Below are positions 41,530 through 50,344 of a stretch of DNA of 64,000 nt, one piece after another; positions within the stretch are counted from its first letter, which is position 1; each line of letters begins with the position of its first letter. The DNA is from UBA4781 sp963556045. GTDB lineage: Bacteria; Chloroflexota; Anaerolineae; Anaerolineales; Anaerolineaceae. The notes under the pieces are model-generated. The model saw only the letters and a list, made by a program, of their open reading frames with translations. It did not search any database and was not told the DNA's origin. The translations under genes were made by a program, and so were the position numbers. The stretch is from contig CAUVYA020000002.1 of the NCBI GenBank assembly GCA_963556045.3, forward strand, positions 2,480,001-2,544,000. Reading direction: 5' to 3'.

Positions 41530-42687
41530 ATGGCTGAAAATTTCAATGATCGTATTGACCGGCTGCACAGTGATTCGGTGAAATGGAATATATATGAAGA
41601 AGATGTGCTGCCCATGTGGGTCGCCGATATGGATTTTCTTTCCCCTCCTGCGGTGATAGAAAACCTGCAGCGCAGGGTGGAACACGGGGTTTTTGGGTAT
41701 GCCGTACAGCCACCGCACCTGGATGAGGCTGTTATGCGCTGGGCACAGCAGCATTATCATCTTCCTCTCACGAAAGAGGAATTCCTGTATGTTCCCGGCG
41801 TGGTGACCGGCATCAACCTGGCAGCGCGTGCCTTATTAAAACCGGGTGAAGGGATTCTCTATCAACCGCCTATATACCCACCCTTCTTCGAGGTGGCAGA
41901 GAACGGGGATTTCATCGATAATCCGGTTGATCTTGTGCAAAATGAGGCAGGTCAGTACTCCTTCTCCGTGGAAGATCTGCGCCGAAATATTCTGCCGAAC
42001 ACACGCATGTTCCTGCTGTGCAACCCGCATAATCCGGTCGGGCGGGTTTTTACGAGTGAGGAACTGGAGCAGATCGTTGCGTTTTGCAGGCAGAACAACC
42101 TTTTCATTTGTTCGGATGAGATCCACTGCGATTTGATCTACCCTCCTGCCCAGCACATTCCGATCATTTCCCTGGGGCAGCATGCGGTAGAACGTACCGT
42201 CATGCTCTTTGCTCCCAGTAAAACCTTTAATATTGCCGGGCTTGGATTCTCGGTGATGGTGATCAAAGACCCTGATCTGATGCAAACCATGAAACGTAAA
42301 CTGAAAGGCATCCTTCCTCATCCTGATCTGCTGGCTGCGCAGGCAGCAGATGCCGCGTATCAACATGGCGCAGACTGGCTGCGGGAAATGACAGCTTATT
42401 TACAGGAAAACCGCGATTATCTGGCTGATTTTCTTGCTGCTGAAATGCCGGATATCAGGATGAACAAGCCTGAAGGCACTTTTCTGGCATGGCTGGACTG
42501 CCGAGCGCTACCGTTCGGGGATGATCCCTATTCTTTCTTTTTAAAGAACGCCAGAGTAGCTCTGAATAATGGGGCAGATTTTGGCAGCGCCGGAAAAGGA
42601 TTTGTGCGGTTGAATTTTGCATGCCCGCGTTCGATCCTTGAAGAAGGGCTGCAGAAAATGCAAAAAGCATATATATCTCGTAAATGA
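41530..42687 (+). CDS. MalY/PatB-family PLP-dependent C-S lyase
   Basis: 385 residues from the ATG at 41530 with GAGGTG upstream; an in-frame TTG at 41515 is unlikely. The N-terminus 'SVKWNIYEEDVLPMWVADMDF' (two parts) is diagnostic for the MalY/PatB subgroup of class I aminotransferases. 'NPHNPVGRVF' and the PLP lysine in APSKTFNIAG (Lys231) are present. Such enzymes cleave cystathionine or cysteine to sulfide or homocysteine, pyruvate and ammonia. It is followed 32 nt later by a YdcF gene. Confidence 0.92.
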   Translation: MAENFNDRIDRLHSDSVKWNIYEEDVLPMWVADMDFLSPPAVIENLQRRVEHGVFGYAVQPPHLDEAVMRWAQQHYHLPLTKEEFLYVPGVVTGINLAARALLKPGEGILYQPPIYPPFFEVAENGDFIDNPVDLVQNEAGQYSFSVEDLRRNILPNTRMFLLCNPHNPVGRVFTSEELEQIVAFCRQNNLFICSDEIHCDLIYPPAQHIPIISLGQHAVERTVMLFAPSKTFNIAGLGFSVMVIKDPDLMQTMKRKLKGILPHPDLLAAQAADAAYQHGADWLREMTAYLQENRDYLADFLAAEMPDIRMNKPEGTFLAWLDCRALPFGDDPYSFFLKNARVALNNGADFGSAGKGFVRLNFACPRSILEEGLQKMQKAYISRK

Positions 42688-42719
42688 GGTTCTCCATTTT
42701 CTGGTAGGATTGAGTCGTT

Positions 42720-43334
42720 ATGAGACAAAATCAGGAGCAAGCACAGAATAAGAAGCCAATCAGGAAAATGATGATCCTGTTCATCATATTTTTCCTGGTG
42801 ATCATGGCATGTAGAGCGCTGGGATCCTATTTGATCGTTTCAAGTGAACTGCAATATGCCAATGCGATCGTGGTTTTAAGTGGGGGTGACGAAAGCCGCA
42901 TGCAGGAGGCATTAAGGCTGTACAACGAAAATTACGCAAACCTGATCGTACTGACCGAAACGGGGAATGTCGTGGAAGGGTTCGACCATCTCCATAGTTT
43001 TGATATGCGCATCGAATTGTTGAATAATGGCGTACCAAGCGGGAATATCATTCTCACAGATCAAATTACAACCAGTACCGAGGAGGAAGCACAGGCTGCA
43101 AAAAATCTGCTCACCAATCGTCAGCTTACTTCCTGCATTGTGGTCACCGATCCATACCACACCCGGCGAGCGTACAGGATATTCACAGATGTTTTTGCAG
43201 ATTCAGGCATTAAGGTGATGATCCATCCCACATCCAACCATTGGTACACGGCAGATAGATGGTTTTTGAAGGCGAACGGTTGGCGTTTCACCATCCTCGA
43301 ATATATCAAATTGATCGCATATGCTCTCGATTGA
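42720..43334 (+). CDS. YdcF/SanA-family (DUF218) membrane-anchored protein
   Basis: 204 residues. One N-terminal membrane segment (about 17-40) precedes a DUF218 domain: 'ANAIVVLSGGDESRMQEALRLY' (two parts), 'NLIVLTETGNV', 'TTSTEEEAQAAKNLL' and 'CIVVTDPYHTRRAYRIF'. The conserved Gly-Gly-x-x-x-R and Thr-x-x-E-x-A motifs are intact. The family is linked to cell envelope processes but the reaction is unknown. Confidence 0.88.
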   Translation: MRQNQEQAQNKKPIRKMMILFIIFFLVIMACRALGSYLIVSSELQYANAIVVLSGGDESRMQEALRLYNENYANLIVLTETGNVVEGFDHLHSFDMRIELLNNGVPSGNIILTDQITTSTEEEAQAAKNLLTNRQLTSCIVVTDPYHTRRAYRIFTDVFADSGIKVMIHPTSNHWYTADRWFLKANGWRFTILEYIKLIAYALD

Positions 43335-43361
43335 GCAGGAAAAGAACTGCCATTCGCTTCC

Positions 43362-43388
43362 TTGATGAATTGAAAATACATTTATAAT
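43362..43388 (+). promoter_or_regulatory. Candidate promoter for the lipoprotein-mtaB pair
   Basis: TTGATG (43362-43367), a short 15-nt spacer and a perfect TATAAT (43383-43388), 21 nt before the lipoprotein start. Confidence 0.4.
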
Positions 43389-43409
43389 TTCTCATGAAAG
43401 CAGGTATTG

Positions 43410-44054
43410 ATGCGAAAACCTATTTCCATTCTATCAATTTTATTTCTGGGCTTCTTAATGAATGCATGTGGCTTAATGATGCCCACATCATATAAATCTG
43501 GTGAAGTCATCCTGGCAGATGATTTTTCATCACCCAATTTCCAGTGGGATGTATGGAAGCGTGTTGATCAATCAACCGTCGCATATTATGAGGATGGTTT
43601 GGTGTTTGTGATCAATTCACCCAATACTGACTATGTAAGTGTGTTGAATACCATATATACAAATACAACCGCTGAGGTTTTCGCGACGAATTTGAATGGA
43701 CTGATGAACAATGGTTTTGGTCTGGTGTGTCGCTACCAGGATGATGAGAACTACTATGCTTTTCTGGTCTCATCGGATGGATATTATGGCATCATCCGGG
43801 TTCTATATGGCGGTTTTACTGTGTTAAATAGCGGGAAGATGCAGTATTCTGACATTATCCGGCAGGGTGAAGCGATCAATTATATCCGTGCTGATTGCGT
43901 GGGCAACCAGCTTACCTTATTCGTGAACAGCAATCAGCTGGTGCAGGTTGAAGATGATGTCTTTTCCCAGGGTCTGGTAGGTTTGATTGCCAGTTCTTTC
44001 GAAGAACCGGGTACTGCCATCCTGTTCGACAATTTTCTTTTAATGAATCCCTGA
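43410..44054 (+). CDS. Lipoprotein with concanavalin-like (LamG/DUF1080-type) domain
   Basis: 214 residues from the ATG at 43410; AGCAGG lies upstream. The signal peptide ends FLMNAC, a plausible lipobox. The mature domain is beta-rich: 'ILADDFSSPNFQWDVWK', 'GFGLVCRYQDDENYYAFLVS' and 'LTLFVNSNQLVQVED' are typical of a jelly-roll laminin-G/3-keto-disaccharide-hydrolase-like fold. No catalytic motif is certain. The mtaB gene follows after 7 nt. Confidence 0.75.
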   Translation: MRKPISILSILFLGFLMNACGLMMPTSYKSGEVILADDFSSPNFQWDVWKRVDQSTVAYYEDGLVFVINSPNTDYVSVLNTIYTNTTAEVFATNLNGLMNNGFGLVCRYQDDENYYAFLVSSDGYYGIIRVLYGGFTVLNSGKMQYSDIIRQGEAINYIRADCVGNQLTLFVNSNQLVQVEDDVFSQGLVGLIASSFEEPGTAILFDNFLLMNP

Positions 44055-44061
44055 TAGAAAG

Positions 44062-45336
44062 ATGAATATCTATTTAGGTTCGATCGGTTGCCGGCTCAAC
44101 CAGAGTGAAGTAGAGATAATGGCAGCAGAACTGCGCAGCGCCGGACATGTCATTGTCGCCACACCAGAAAGAGCACAGGCTGCCATCATTAATTCCTGTT
44201 GTGTCACGGCAGCCGCGGAAGCCGATTCTCGAAAGCTGCTGCATCGTTTGGAACGTACAGGAATACAACAAATCTATCTGACCGGTTGCTGGGTTTCTGT
44301 TGCGGGCAGCGTACAGGAATCTCTCCCTGATAAAGCTGTGGTGGTTTCCAATGCTCAAAAGAATACGCTGGTTGAACGATTCTTCTCTGATGGAATGAAA
44401 ATCTCAAATAATGTTTCGCCACGAATTGCTTTACCGGGTAGAAGTAAGCGGACAAGAGCTTTCATCAAGGTACAGGAAGGCTGCGATTACCACTGCACAT
44501 TTTGTATCACCCGTATAGCCCGCGGGAAAAGTGTCAGCAGACCCTATAAAGAGATACTGCACGACATTCAAGCTGCTGAACTGGCGAATGTGAAAGAGAT
44601 TGTATTGACCGGAACCCAGCTGGGTGGCTGGGGGCATGAACTGGATGGAGAAAAGACGATCGCTGCCCTGGTTAAAACGATCTTGCAGGATACCAAAATC
44701 CCGCTGGTACGGTTGAGTTCTCTGGAACCCTGGGATATTCTGGATGATTTTTATGCGCTTCTCTTGAATGAGAGATTTTGCGATCATCTTCATCTCCCTC
44801 TGCAATCTGGGTCTGAAAGCACTTTACGGAGAATGGGGCGTAAAATCAAACCGCAGGATTATCGCGACCTGGTGTGTGATCTGAGAAATATGAATCCCCG
44901 AATTGCCCTTACGACCGATATCGTAGTGGGTTTTCCGGGAGAAACGGAAGAGGAATTTGCTGAGAGCCTGGCATTTGTGGAAGAGATGAATTTCGCAGGT
45001 GGGCATGTGTTCCGTTTTTCTCCACGCCCCGGAACCCCTGCTGCTTCGTATTCAAATCAGGTGAATGGTATGCAGAAAAAAGAACGAAACAGACAAATGC
45101 GTGCAGTGCTGCGAGATTCTGCAGCTCAATATCGTCAGCAATTCATAAAACAAAAGGTTCGTGTCGTTTGGGAACGCGGGAAATTAGCACAAGACGGGAA
45201 ATGGACCATGAGCGGTTTATCTACCAATTATCTGCGGGTTCAAGCACTTTCAGATGTGAATAGATGGAATACAATTTCTGAGGTGATGCTTCTGGAAGAT
45301 AAGGGCAGTTATCTGCTGGGTGATCTGGTGAGATGA
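44062..45336 (+). CDS. mtaB: tRNA t6A37 methylthiotransferase MtaB
   Basis: 424 residues. The N-terminal UPF0004 domain starts YLGSIGCRLNQSE, with the three cluster-binding cysteines in 'SIGCR', 'NSCCVT' and 'LTGCW'. The radical SAM motif is CDYHCTFC (141-148, C-x3-C-x2-C). A TRAM-like C-terminus follows. 'GCRLNQSE' rather than 'GCxMNxxDSE' favours MtaB over MiaB. It converts t6A37 to ms2t6A37 in ANN-decoding tRNAs. Confidence 0.9.
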   Translation: MNIYLGSIGCRLNQSEVEIMAAELRSAGHVIVATPERAQAAIINSCCVTAAAEADSRKLLHRLERTGIQQIYLTGCWVSVAGSVQESLPDKAVVVSNAQKNTLVERFFSDGMKISNNVSPRIALPGRSKRTRAFIKVQEGCDYHCTFCITRIARGKSVSRPYKEILHDIQAAELANVKEIVLTGTQLGGWGHELDGEKTIAALVKTILQDTKIPLVRLSSLEPWDILDDFYALLLNERFCDHLHLPLQSGSESTLRRMGRKIKPQDYRDLVCDLRNMNPRIALTTDIVVGFPGETEEEFAESLAFVEEMNFAGGHVFRFSPRPGTPAASYSNQVNGMQKKERNRQMRAVLRDSAAQYRQQFIKQKVRVVWERGKLAQDGKWTMSGLSTNYLRVQALSDVNRWNTISEVMLLEDKGSYLLGDLVR

Positions 45337-45380
45337 TTATTAAAGAGATGGTAAATCTTGCAAAAATGAAAGTACCTATA

Positions 45381-45389
45381 TGGTATAAT
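45381..45389 (+). promoter_or_regulatory. Extended -10 promoter of the rpmH cluster
   Basis: TGGTATAAT (45381-45389) is an extended -10, 48 nt before rpmH. The closest -35 candidate, TTGCAA at 45358, is spaced 20 nt away, so the extended -10 probably carries recognition. Confidence 0.55.
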
Positions 45390-45437
45390 TTCCCAGCTAT
45401 ATCACAAGAAAGCATCAGGTAAAAGAGGAAAAGGAAA

Positions 45438-45608
45438 ATGCCGAAACGGACTTATCAACCCCGTATACGAAAGCGCGTTCGTGTTCATGGTTTCAGAAAA
45501 CGCATGGCTACTGCCAATGGACGAAATGTATTAAAAAGAAGAATGGCAAAAGGACGCCACAGTCTTACCGTAACAAAGAACAACCATGTGAAGAATGTAC
45601 GTTGGTAA
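45438..45608 (+). CDS. rpmH: 50S ribosomal protein L34
   Basis: 56 codons: MPKRTYQPRIRKRVRVHG, then 'FRKRMATANGRNVLKRRMAK' and 'GRHSLTV'. This is the classic very basic L34 sequence (T-Y-Q-P ... H-G-F-x-x-R-M ... G-R-x-V-L-x-R-R). The C-terminus is about ten residues longer than the usual 44-47. AAAGGAAA lies before the ATG. It heads the rnpA-yidD-yidC-jag cluster; rnpA follows after 41 nt. Confidence 0.97.
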   Translation: MPKRTYQPRIRKRVRVHGFRKRMATANGRNVLKRRMAKGRHSLTVTKNNHVKNVRW

Positions 45609-45649
45609 ATATAGTTATTTATGTTTTATTGATTTTCGTTTAAATATCT

Positions 45650-46003
45650 GTGGATAAAAAATACCGTCTTACAAGAAGTACGGACTTTAAAAAAGTAAAA
45701 GATTCAGGAAATGTGTATTTCCACCCAATCGTGAAGATGGCAGCGGAAGAAAATTCGTTGCCAGGTTCACGATTCGGAATTATTGCCAGTAAATATGTTG
45801 GAAATGCAGTGATACGAAATCGCTGCAAAAGACGATTGCGGGCAGTACTGAGTCTATTGAAAGATGATTGTTTACCCGGGTGGGATGTCGTTTTTATCAT
45901 CCATCCGAGGATGATACAATCTTCTCCAAGTGATTTGCAAACAGCAGTGAAACAGCTACTGTTACAAGCCGGTTTATTATCGGAAACAAGAAAAGATCAA
46001 TGA
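45650..46003 (+). CDS. rnpA: Ribonuclease P protein component
   Basis: 117 residues from a GTG start. 'YRLTRSTDFKKVKDSG' is the usual N-terminus, and NAVIRNRCKRRLRAVL contains the RNR motif that binds the RNase P RNA. With the RNA subunit it removes 5' leaders from pre-tRNA. The position between rpmH and yidD is the conserved bacterial order; it overlaps yidD by 4 nt. Confidence 0.95.
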   Translation: MDKKYRLTRSTDFKKVKDSGNVYFHPIVKMAAEENSLPGSRFGIIASKYVGNAVIRNRCKRRLRAVLSLLKDDCLPGWDVVFIIHPRMIQSSPSDLQTAVKQLLLQAGLLSETRKDQ

Positions 46004-46281
46004 TCACTGAAGGGAATCATTCCCACGAACCATCTGTACACAATATACGAATTACGATCTGTACATTCCCCAGAGTTATCGTAATGGGCTTGATACGCCT
46101 GTATCAAAAAATTGTTTCCCCGGCTTTACCAGCGAATACATGCCGTTTTTACCCCACTTGCTCTCACTATGCATACGAAGCGATTTATAAATATGGTGTT
46201 TTGAAAGGCGGTTATTTATCAGTTCATCGTCTCATCCGTTGTAATCCATTCAATGAAGGTGGATATGACCCCGTTCCATAG
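46000..46281 (+). CDS. yidD: Membrane protein insertion efficiency factor YidD
   Basis: 93 residues if read from the ATG overlapping the rnpA stop (ATGA). The family core begins at MGLIRLYQKIVSPALP (46084) and continues CRFYPTCSHYAYEAI and 'NPFNEGGYDPVP', the YidD hallmarks. The 28 residues before the core may be an extension or the true start may be 46084. It assists YidC-dependent membrane insertion. Confidence 0.93.
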   Translation: MITEGNHSHEPSVHNIRITICTFPRVIVMGLIRLYQKIVSPALPANTCRFYPTCSHYAYEAIYKYGVLKGGYLSVHRLIRCNPFNEGGYDPVP

Positions 46282-46305
46282 GGGAATAACAAATTAGGTG
46301 AAAAT

Positions 46306-47400
46306 ATGAAAAAAAATATATTTGGTGTAATTCTCTTGATCGTAATCGGTGCCGCTGCAATAACGGGTTGTACCTCTAATGTAGGCGCTGCTTCCAGCTG
46401 GCCTGGAACAGCGGTTAATGATGATATGGTAGTACTGTCCTATACTTACCAGATCTTTGCATTGGACCCCCAAAATGGGACGAAAGTATGGACGTATCCT
46501 GTTGAGGCGGATAGCAAGATCCAGTTTTATGCCCCTGTAGAATTTGCAGATGACCTGGTGATTGCTGGAGATTATACAAATAATCTTTACGGTATCAATG
46601 CTACCAGTGGTTTGCTCACATGGAAGTTTAGTGATGCGGATAGCCGTTATGTTGCAAGCTCTCTTTATTCTGGCGGCTATATTTATGCCCCGAATGCAGA
46701 TGGGAAAATGTATGTGCTTGATCAAAATGGTGCATTGCAGTGGACTTTTGAGACAGCCGGACCAAACTGGTCAAAACCAGTAGCGGATGACCAATATGTA
46801 TATTTGGCTTCTATGGATCACCACATCTACGCCCTCGACCATTCATACACTACCGCTGAACTGCAAACAAGTGATGCGGTTTGGGCGACTGATCTGGAAA
46901 CCTCGATTGTTTCTGATCCTCTGCTGCAGGATGGTTATTTGTACGTAGGTACGATCGCAGGAAAAGTTTTCAAGGTGGATGCTGCTGATGGTTCAGTGGT
47001 ATGGACTTACCAGGATGATACTCAGGTAAAGAGTGTGTGGACTAAACCTACCATTGTAGATGACGCCCTTTTCTTCGCGACAGAAGATGGGCACATTTTC
47101 GCTCTCGATGTCGCGAGCGGTGAGCCTCTCTGGAGCGCTCCCCTTGCGACTGATGCACAGATCGTTGCCAGCGCAGTGGAGATCAATGGAAGTGTCGGGT
47201 TTGGTACGCTAGCCGGAAATCTGGTGGTAGTTGACAAAGAAAAAGTAACTGCTCCATCAATTGCAAAGGAAGGCAGTATCTATTCCACGCCCTATTTTGT
47301 AGATGGGAAGCTCTACCTGACCTATGTTGGTGGTGAAAAACAGATCTATGCACTGGATGAAAATGGACGCGAATTCTGGTCATTTTCAACAGCAGAATAA
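46306..47400 (+). CDS. PQQ/BamB-like beta-propeller lipoprotein inserted between yidD and yidC
   Basis: 364 residues. The lipoprotein signal ends AAAITGC. The rest is a series of about seven beta-propeller blades with the G-x-x-x-W motif: 'LDPQNGTKVWTYPVEAD', 'INATSGLLTWKFSDAD', 'VDAADGSVVWTYQDD' and 'LDVASGEPLWSAPL'. It resembles BamB-type scaffolds but no PQQ-enzyme residues are evident. Its place inside the rpmH-jag cluster, 24 nt after yidD and 19 nt before yidC, suggests a role in insertion or folding of exported proteins; this is inference. Confidence 0.85.
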   Translation: MKKNIFGVILLIVIGAAAITGCTSNVGAASSWPGTAVNDDMVVLSYTYQIFALDPQNGTKVWTYPVEADSKIQFYAPVEFADDLVIAGDYTNNLYGINATSGLLTWKFSDADSRYVASSLYSGGYIYAPNADGKMYVLDQNGALQWTFETAGPNWSKPVADDQYVYLASMDHHIYALDHSYTTAELQTSDAVWATDLETSIVSDPLLQDGYLYVGTIAGKVFKVDAADGSVVWTYQDDTQVKSVWTKPTIVDDALFFATEDGHIFALDVASGEPLWSAPLATDAQIVASAVEINGSVGFGTLAGNLVVVDKEKVTAPSIAKEGSIYSTPYFVDGKLYLTYVGGEKQIYALDENGREFWSFSTAE

Positions 47401-47419
47401 AGAATAAAAGGAAAAAACC

Positions 47420-48235
47420 ATGTGGGAATCACTTATTATAAAACCTTTCATCAATGTATTACTGCTGACCTATAATCTGGTCGGGCAGAACTTCGGTGTC
47501 GCGATCCTCGTCTTTACCGTTTTTATCAAAGCGCTTACCCATCCCCTGATCGCACGCCAAATTAAAAGCACCAAGGCTATGCAAGATCTGCAGAAAGATG
47601 AAGAATATCTTGAAATGCAGAAGAAATACAAGAATGATAAAGATCGTCTAGCACAGGCGCAGATGGATCTTTATAAGAAGAAGAATATTAAGCCATTTTC
47701 TTCCTGTCTTCCAACCCTGATCCAATTCCCGATCATTATTGGTCTCTATCAGAGTATTATCCAAACTCTAGGGAATGCTCCCTTGCAGGTGTTGAATCTG
47801 GTTCCCAAGATCGGTGCCGGATTGACGAGAATATTCTCTTTCATTCCCAGTGTAGTAGAACCCATCACCCTTATTCCTTTGAATAACAAATTCTTATGGA
47901 TGAACCTGGGTCAACCTGATCGTGTATATATCCCTGGCATTTCTTTTGGAATACCGGTGCTGGCAATTTTTGTGGTGATCACCAGTTTTATTCAGAATAA
48001 ATTGATGAGTCCATCCACAGCAGGTGGCGATCAGCAATCCACACAGGCGACCAGCATGATGAATATTTATATGCCGGTCTTGATGGGTTGGTTCGCATAT
48101 TCTTTATCTTCGGGTTTGGCGCTGTATTTCGCTATTTCCAATGTGATCAGTTTGCTTCAATACGCTGTATTAGGGCAGATCAAACTCAAAGACCTATTTA
48201 AAAAGAAGGATAAAGCAGTAGTAATAAGCAAGTAA
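47420..48235 (+). CDS. yidC: YidC/Oxa1 membrane protein insertase
   Basis: 271 residues, the short form without the large periplasmic domain of proteobacterial YidC. Five membrane segments. 'NFGVAILVFTVFIKALTHPL' (residues ~24-43) and the charged cytoplasmic loop 'QKDEEYLEMQKKYKNDKDRL' are typical. 'PFSSCLPTLIQFPIIIGLYQ' covers the hydrophilic-groove helix. It inserts membrane proteins alone or with SecYEG. Same operon as rnpA and yidD. Confidence 0.95.
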   Translation: MWESLIIKPFINVLLLTYNLVGQNFGVAILVFTVFIKALTHPLIARQIKSTKAMQDLQKDEEYLEMQKKYKNDKDRLAQAQMDLYKKKNIKPFSSCLPTLIQFPIIIGLYQSIIQTLGNAPLQVLNLVPKIGAGLTRIFSFIPSVVEPITLIPLNNKFLWMNLGQPDRVYIPGISFGIPVLAIFVVITSFIQNKLMSPSTAGGDQQSTQATSMMNIYMPVLMGWFAYSLSSGLALYFAISNVISLLQYAVLGQIKLKDLFKKKDKAVVISK

Positions 48236-48300
48236 ATCGACACTATGATCGATAAGCTTTTCTATGCTTATAAAGAATAATACTCATGCTTTAGAGGTTT

Positions 48301-48326
48301 CTACCCCTTTGAAATAAAAGGGGTAG
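48301..48326 (+). terminator. Stem-loop between yidC and jag
   Basis: CTACCCCTTT (48301-48310) pairs with AAAGGGGTAG (48317-48326), perfect 10 bp and a 6-nt loop, followed by TCCGGTTTTA. It lies in the 187-nt yidC-jag gap and may be a partial terminator setting jag expression apart from yidC. Confidence 0.5.
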
Positions 48327-48422
48327 TCCGGTTTTAGTATCGAGCGATCGATTTATCTCCTTCTGGAGAATAAATCCCGAATAAACCCCTGAAGCGCCAA
48401 AAAGAAAAGAAAGGAAAGATGA

Positions 48423-48977
48423 ATGATGGATAATCCTACAACTGGAATTAAAGAATCAGAAAAAGAATCTTCTTACCTTGATGACGCGATCGATATGATT
48501 GAAAAAGCTCGCCAGATTGCGTATGAAACAATTACCAGTTTACTAAAAAAAATGAATGTAGATGCTACGGTTGTGACGCGCATTGTGGACCCGGAAGATG
48601 ATAAAGACCGTCCTATCATCCTGGCTGACATTAGCGGTAAAGATCTGAGCATTCTCATCGGGCGCAAATCAGAAACATTAAATTCCCTTCAGTATGTAAC
48701 AAGTTTGATCGTATGCAATGAGATGGGCGAATGGGTACCTCTGATGGTAGATGTACAGGGTTATCGCTATCGTCGTGAAAGGCAGCTCCGTCAGTTGGCT
48801 CGCAGGATTGCTGATCAGGTTGTGCAAACAGGGCGTAAACAGGTTTTGGAGCCAATGCCCGCCAATGAACGCAGGATCATTCATTTAGAGCTGCGTTACC
48901 ATCCTTTTGTTACCACCGAAAGCACCGGAGAAGAACCCAATCGTCGCGCTACAATTTTCCTGAAACCAAAAGAATGA
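48423..48977 (+). CDS. jag: Jag/KhpB RNA-binding protein
   Basis: 184 residues. A type II KH-like domain at about 60-115 contains GKDLSILIGRKSETLNSLQ with the expected G-R-K loop. An R3H domain follows at about 140-180, 'PMPANERRIIHLEL'. The N-terminal Jag-N domain of Firmicutes is missing; instead there are ~30 residues of helix. It is last in the conserved rpmH cluster. The protein probably binds RNA and affects envelope growth. Confidence 0.9.
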   Translation: MMDNPTTGIKESEKESSYLDDAIDMIEKARQIAYETITSLLKKMNVDATVVTRIVDPEDDKDRPIILADISGKDLSILIGRKSETLNSLQYVTSLIVCNEMGEWVPLMVDVQGYRYRRERQLRQLARRIADQVVQTGRKQVLEPMPANERRIIHLELRYHPFVTTESTGEEPNRRATIFLKPKE

Positions 48978-49019
48978 ATTCAGAGCTGAGAAATCATTAG
49001 GTAGTGAAAAGAGAATAGT

Positions 49020-50333
49020 ATGCGAGCAATTGATATCATCATTAAAAAAAGAGACAGGCAGGAATTAACCGAAGATGAGATCAAGTTCTTTGTAACGGGA
49101 TTAACCACGGGTACAATCCCTGATTACCAGATCTCTGCCTGGGCAATGGCTGTGATGTTAAACGGGATGAGCGCGCAGGAGACAACGTATCTGGCGCTGG
49201 CGATGGCTCATTCCGGCGATATTCTTGATCTTTCTTCTATTGCACCGATCGTAGTAGACAAACACTCATCTGGTGGGGTTGGCGATAAAACCACACTGGT
49301 TGTCGCCCCCCTGGTTGCTGCTTGCGGGTTGCCTGTTGGGAAAATGTCTGGTCGTGGGTTGGGATTCAGCGGTGGAACGCTCGATAAAATGGAATCCATT
49401 CCGGGTTATCGTGTTGATCTCACAGAATCTGAATTTATGGAGCAGGTGAAGAAGATCGGCATTGTTCTGACCGGGCAAACTGGAGATCTGGCGCCTGCTG
49501 ATGGTGTTCTTTATACCCTGCGTGATGTTACCGGAACGGTCCCCTCGATCCCTCTGATCGCATCTTCGATCATGAGCAAGAAGATTGCTGCCGGTGCGCA
49601 TGCCATTGTGCTGGATGTGAAATTAGGGCACGGCGCTTTCATGAAAGACCTGGAACATGCACGCGAACTTGCACAATTGATGGTTGAGATCGGAACATTG
49701 AGCGGTAGATCTGTACGGGCATTGCTTTCAGATATGAACCAGCCTTTAGGGAATGCTGTTGGAAATGCGATTGAGCTGAAAGAAGCAATCGAAACACTGC
49801 ATGATGGCGGTCCGCAAGATTTCCGCGAGCACTGCTTCACAGTAGCATCTCATATGCTGTTGCTGGGAGAAAAAGCAGCCGACCTGGACGAAGCACGTGC
49901 ATTAGCCGAAAAGATGATTTCAAGCGGAAAAGCATGGGAAAAATTCAAGCAATTGGTGCAGGCACAAAATGGAGATGTGAGTTTTATTGAGCATCCCGAA
50001 AAACTTCCCACGGCTAAAATGAAAGAAGAGATCAATGCAGATCAAGATGGCTATCTATCAGGTCTGAATGCACAATTGATCGGTGAAGGTGCGGTAGCGC
50101 TGGGTGCCGGCAGAGAGAAGAAAGGTGCCCCGATTGATCTGGGCGTTGGAATAGACGTAGCCCATAAGGTTGGTGATACGATCACAAAAGGTGATGTGCT
50201 TTTCACCGTTTATGCCAACGACGCTGTAAAATTAGCGGCTGCGCGCAAGAAATTGATCGACAGTATCAGCCTGCAACCCGAAAAATGTGAACCTCTGCCC
50301 CTGTTCTATGGGGTGATAGAACATCAAAATTGA
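49020..50333 (+). CDS. pdp: Pyrimidine-nucleoside (thymidine) phosphorylase
   Basis: 437 residues. 'DKHSSGGVGDKTTLVVAPLV' (two parts, phosphate-binding region) and SGRGLGFSGGTLDKMESIPG (near 112-131) are the family signature. 'SLVASSIMSKK'-type substrate loop appears as 'LIASSIMSKKIAAG'. It cleaves thymidine/uridine with phosphate to base and (deoxy)ribose-1-phosphate. Sequence alone does not separate Pdp from DeoA, but the clade in low-GC bacteria is usually Pdp. It stands alone before the T-box leader. Confidence 0.93.
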   Translation: MRAIDIIIKKRDRQELTEDEIKFFVTGLTTGTIPDYQISAWAMAVMLNGMSAQETTYLALAMAHSGDILDLSSIAPIVVDKHSSGGVGDKTTLVVAPLVAACGLPVGKMSGRGLGFSGGTLDKMESIPGYRVDLTESEFMEQVKKIGIVLTGQTGDLAPADGVLYTLRDVTGTVPSIPLIASSIMSKKIAAGAHAIVLDVKLGHGAFMKDLEHARELAQLMVEIGTLSGRSVRALLSDMNQPLGNAVGNAIELKEAIETLHDGGPQDFREHCFTVASHMLLLGEKAADLDEARALAEKMISSGKAWEKFKQLVQAQNGDVSFIEHPEKLPTAKMKEEINADQDGYLSGLNAQLIGEGAVALGAGREKKGAPIDLGVGIDVAHKVGDTITKGDVLFTVYANDAVKLAAARKKLIDSISLQPEKCEPLPLFYGVIEHQN

Positions 50334-50344
50334 TAAATGGTTTG

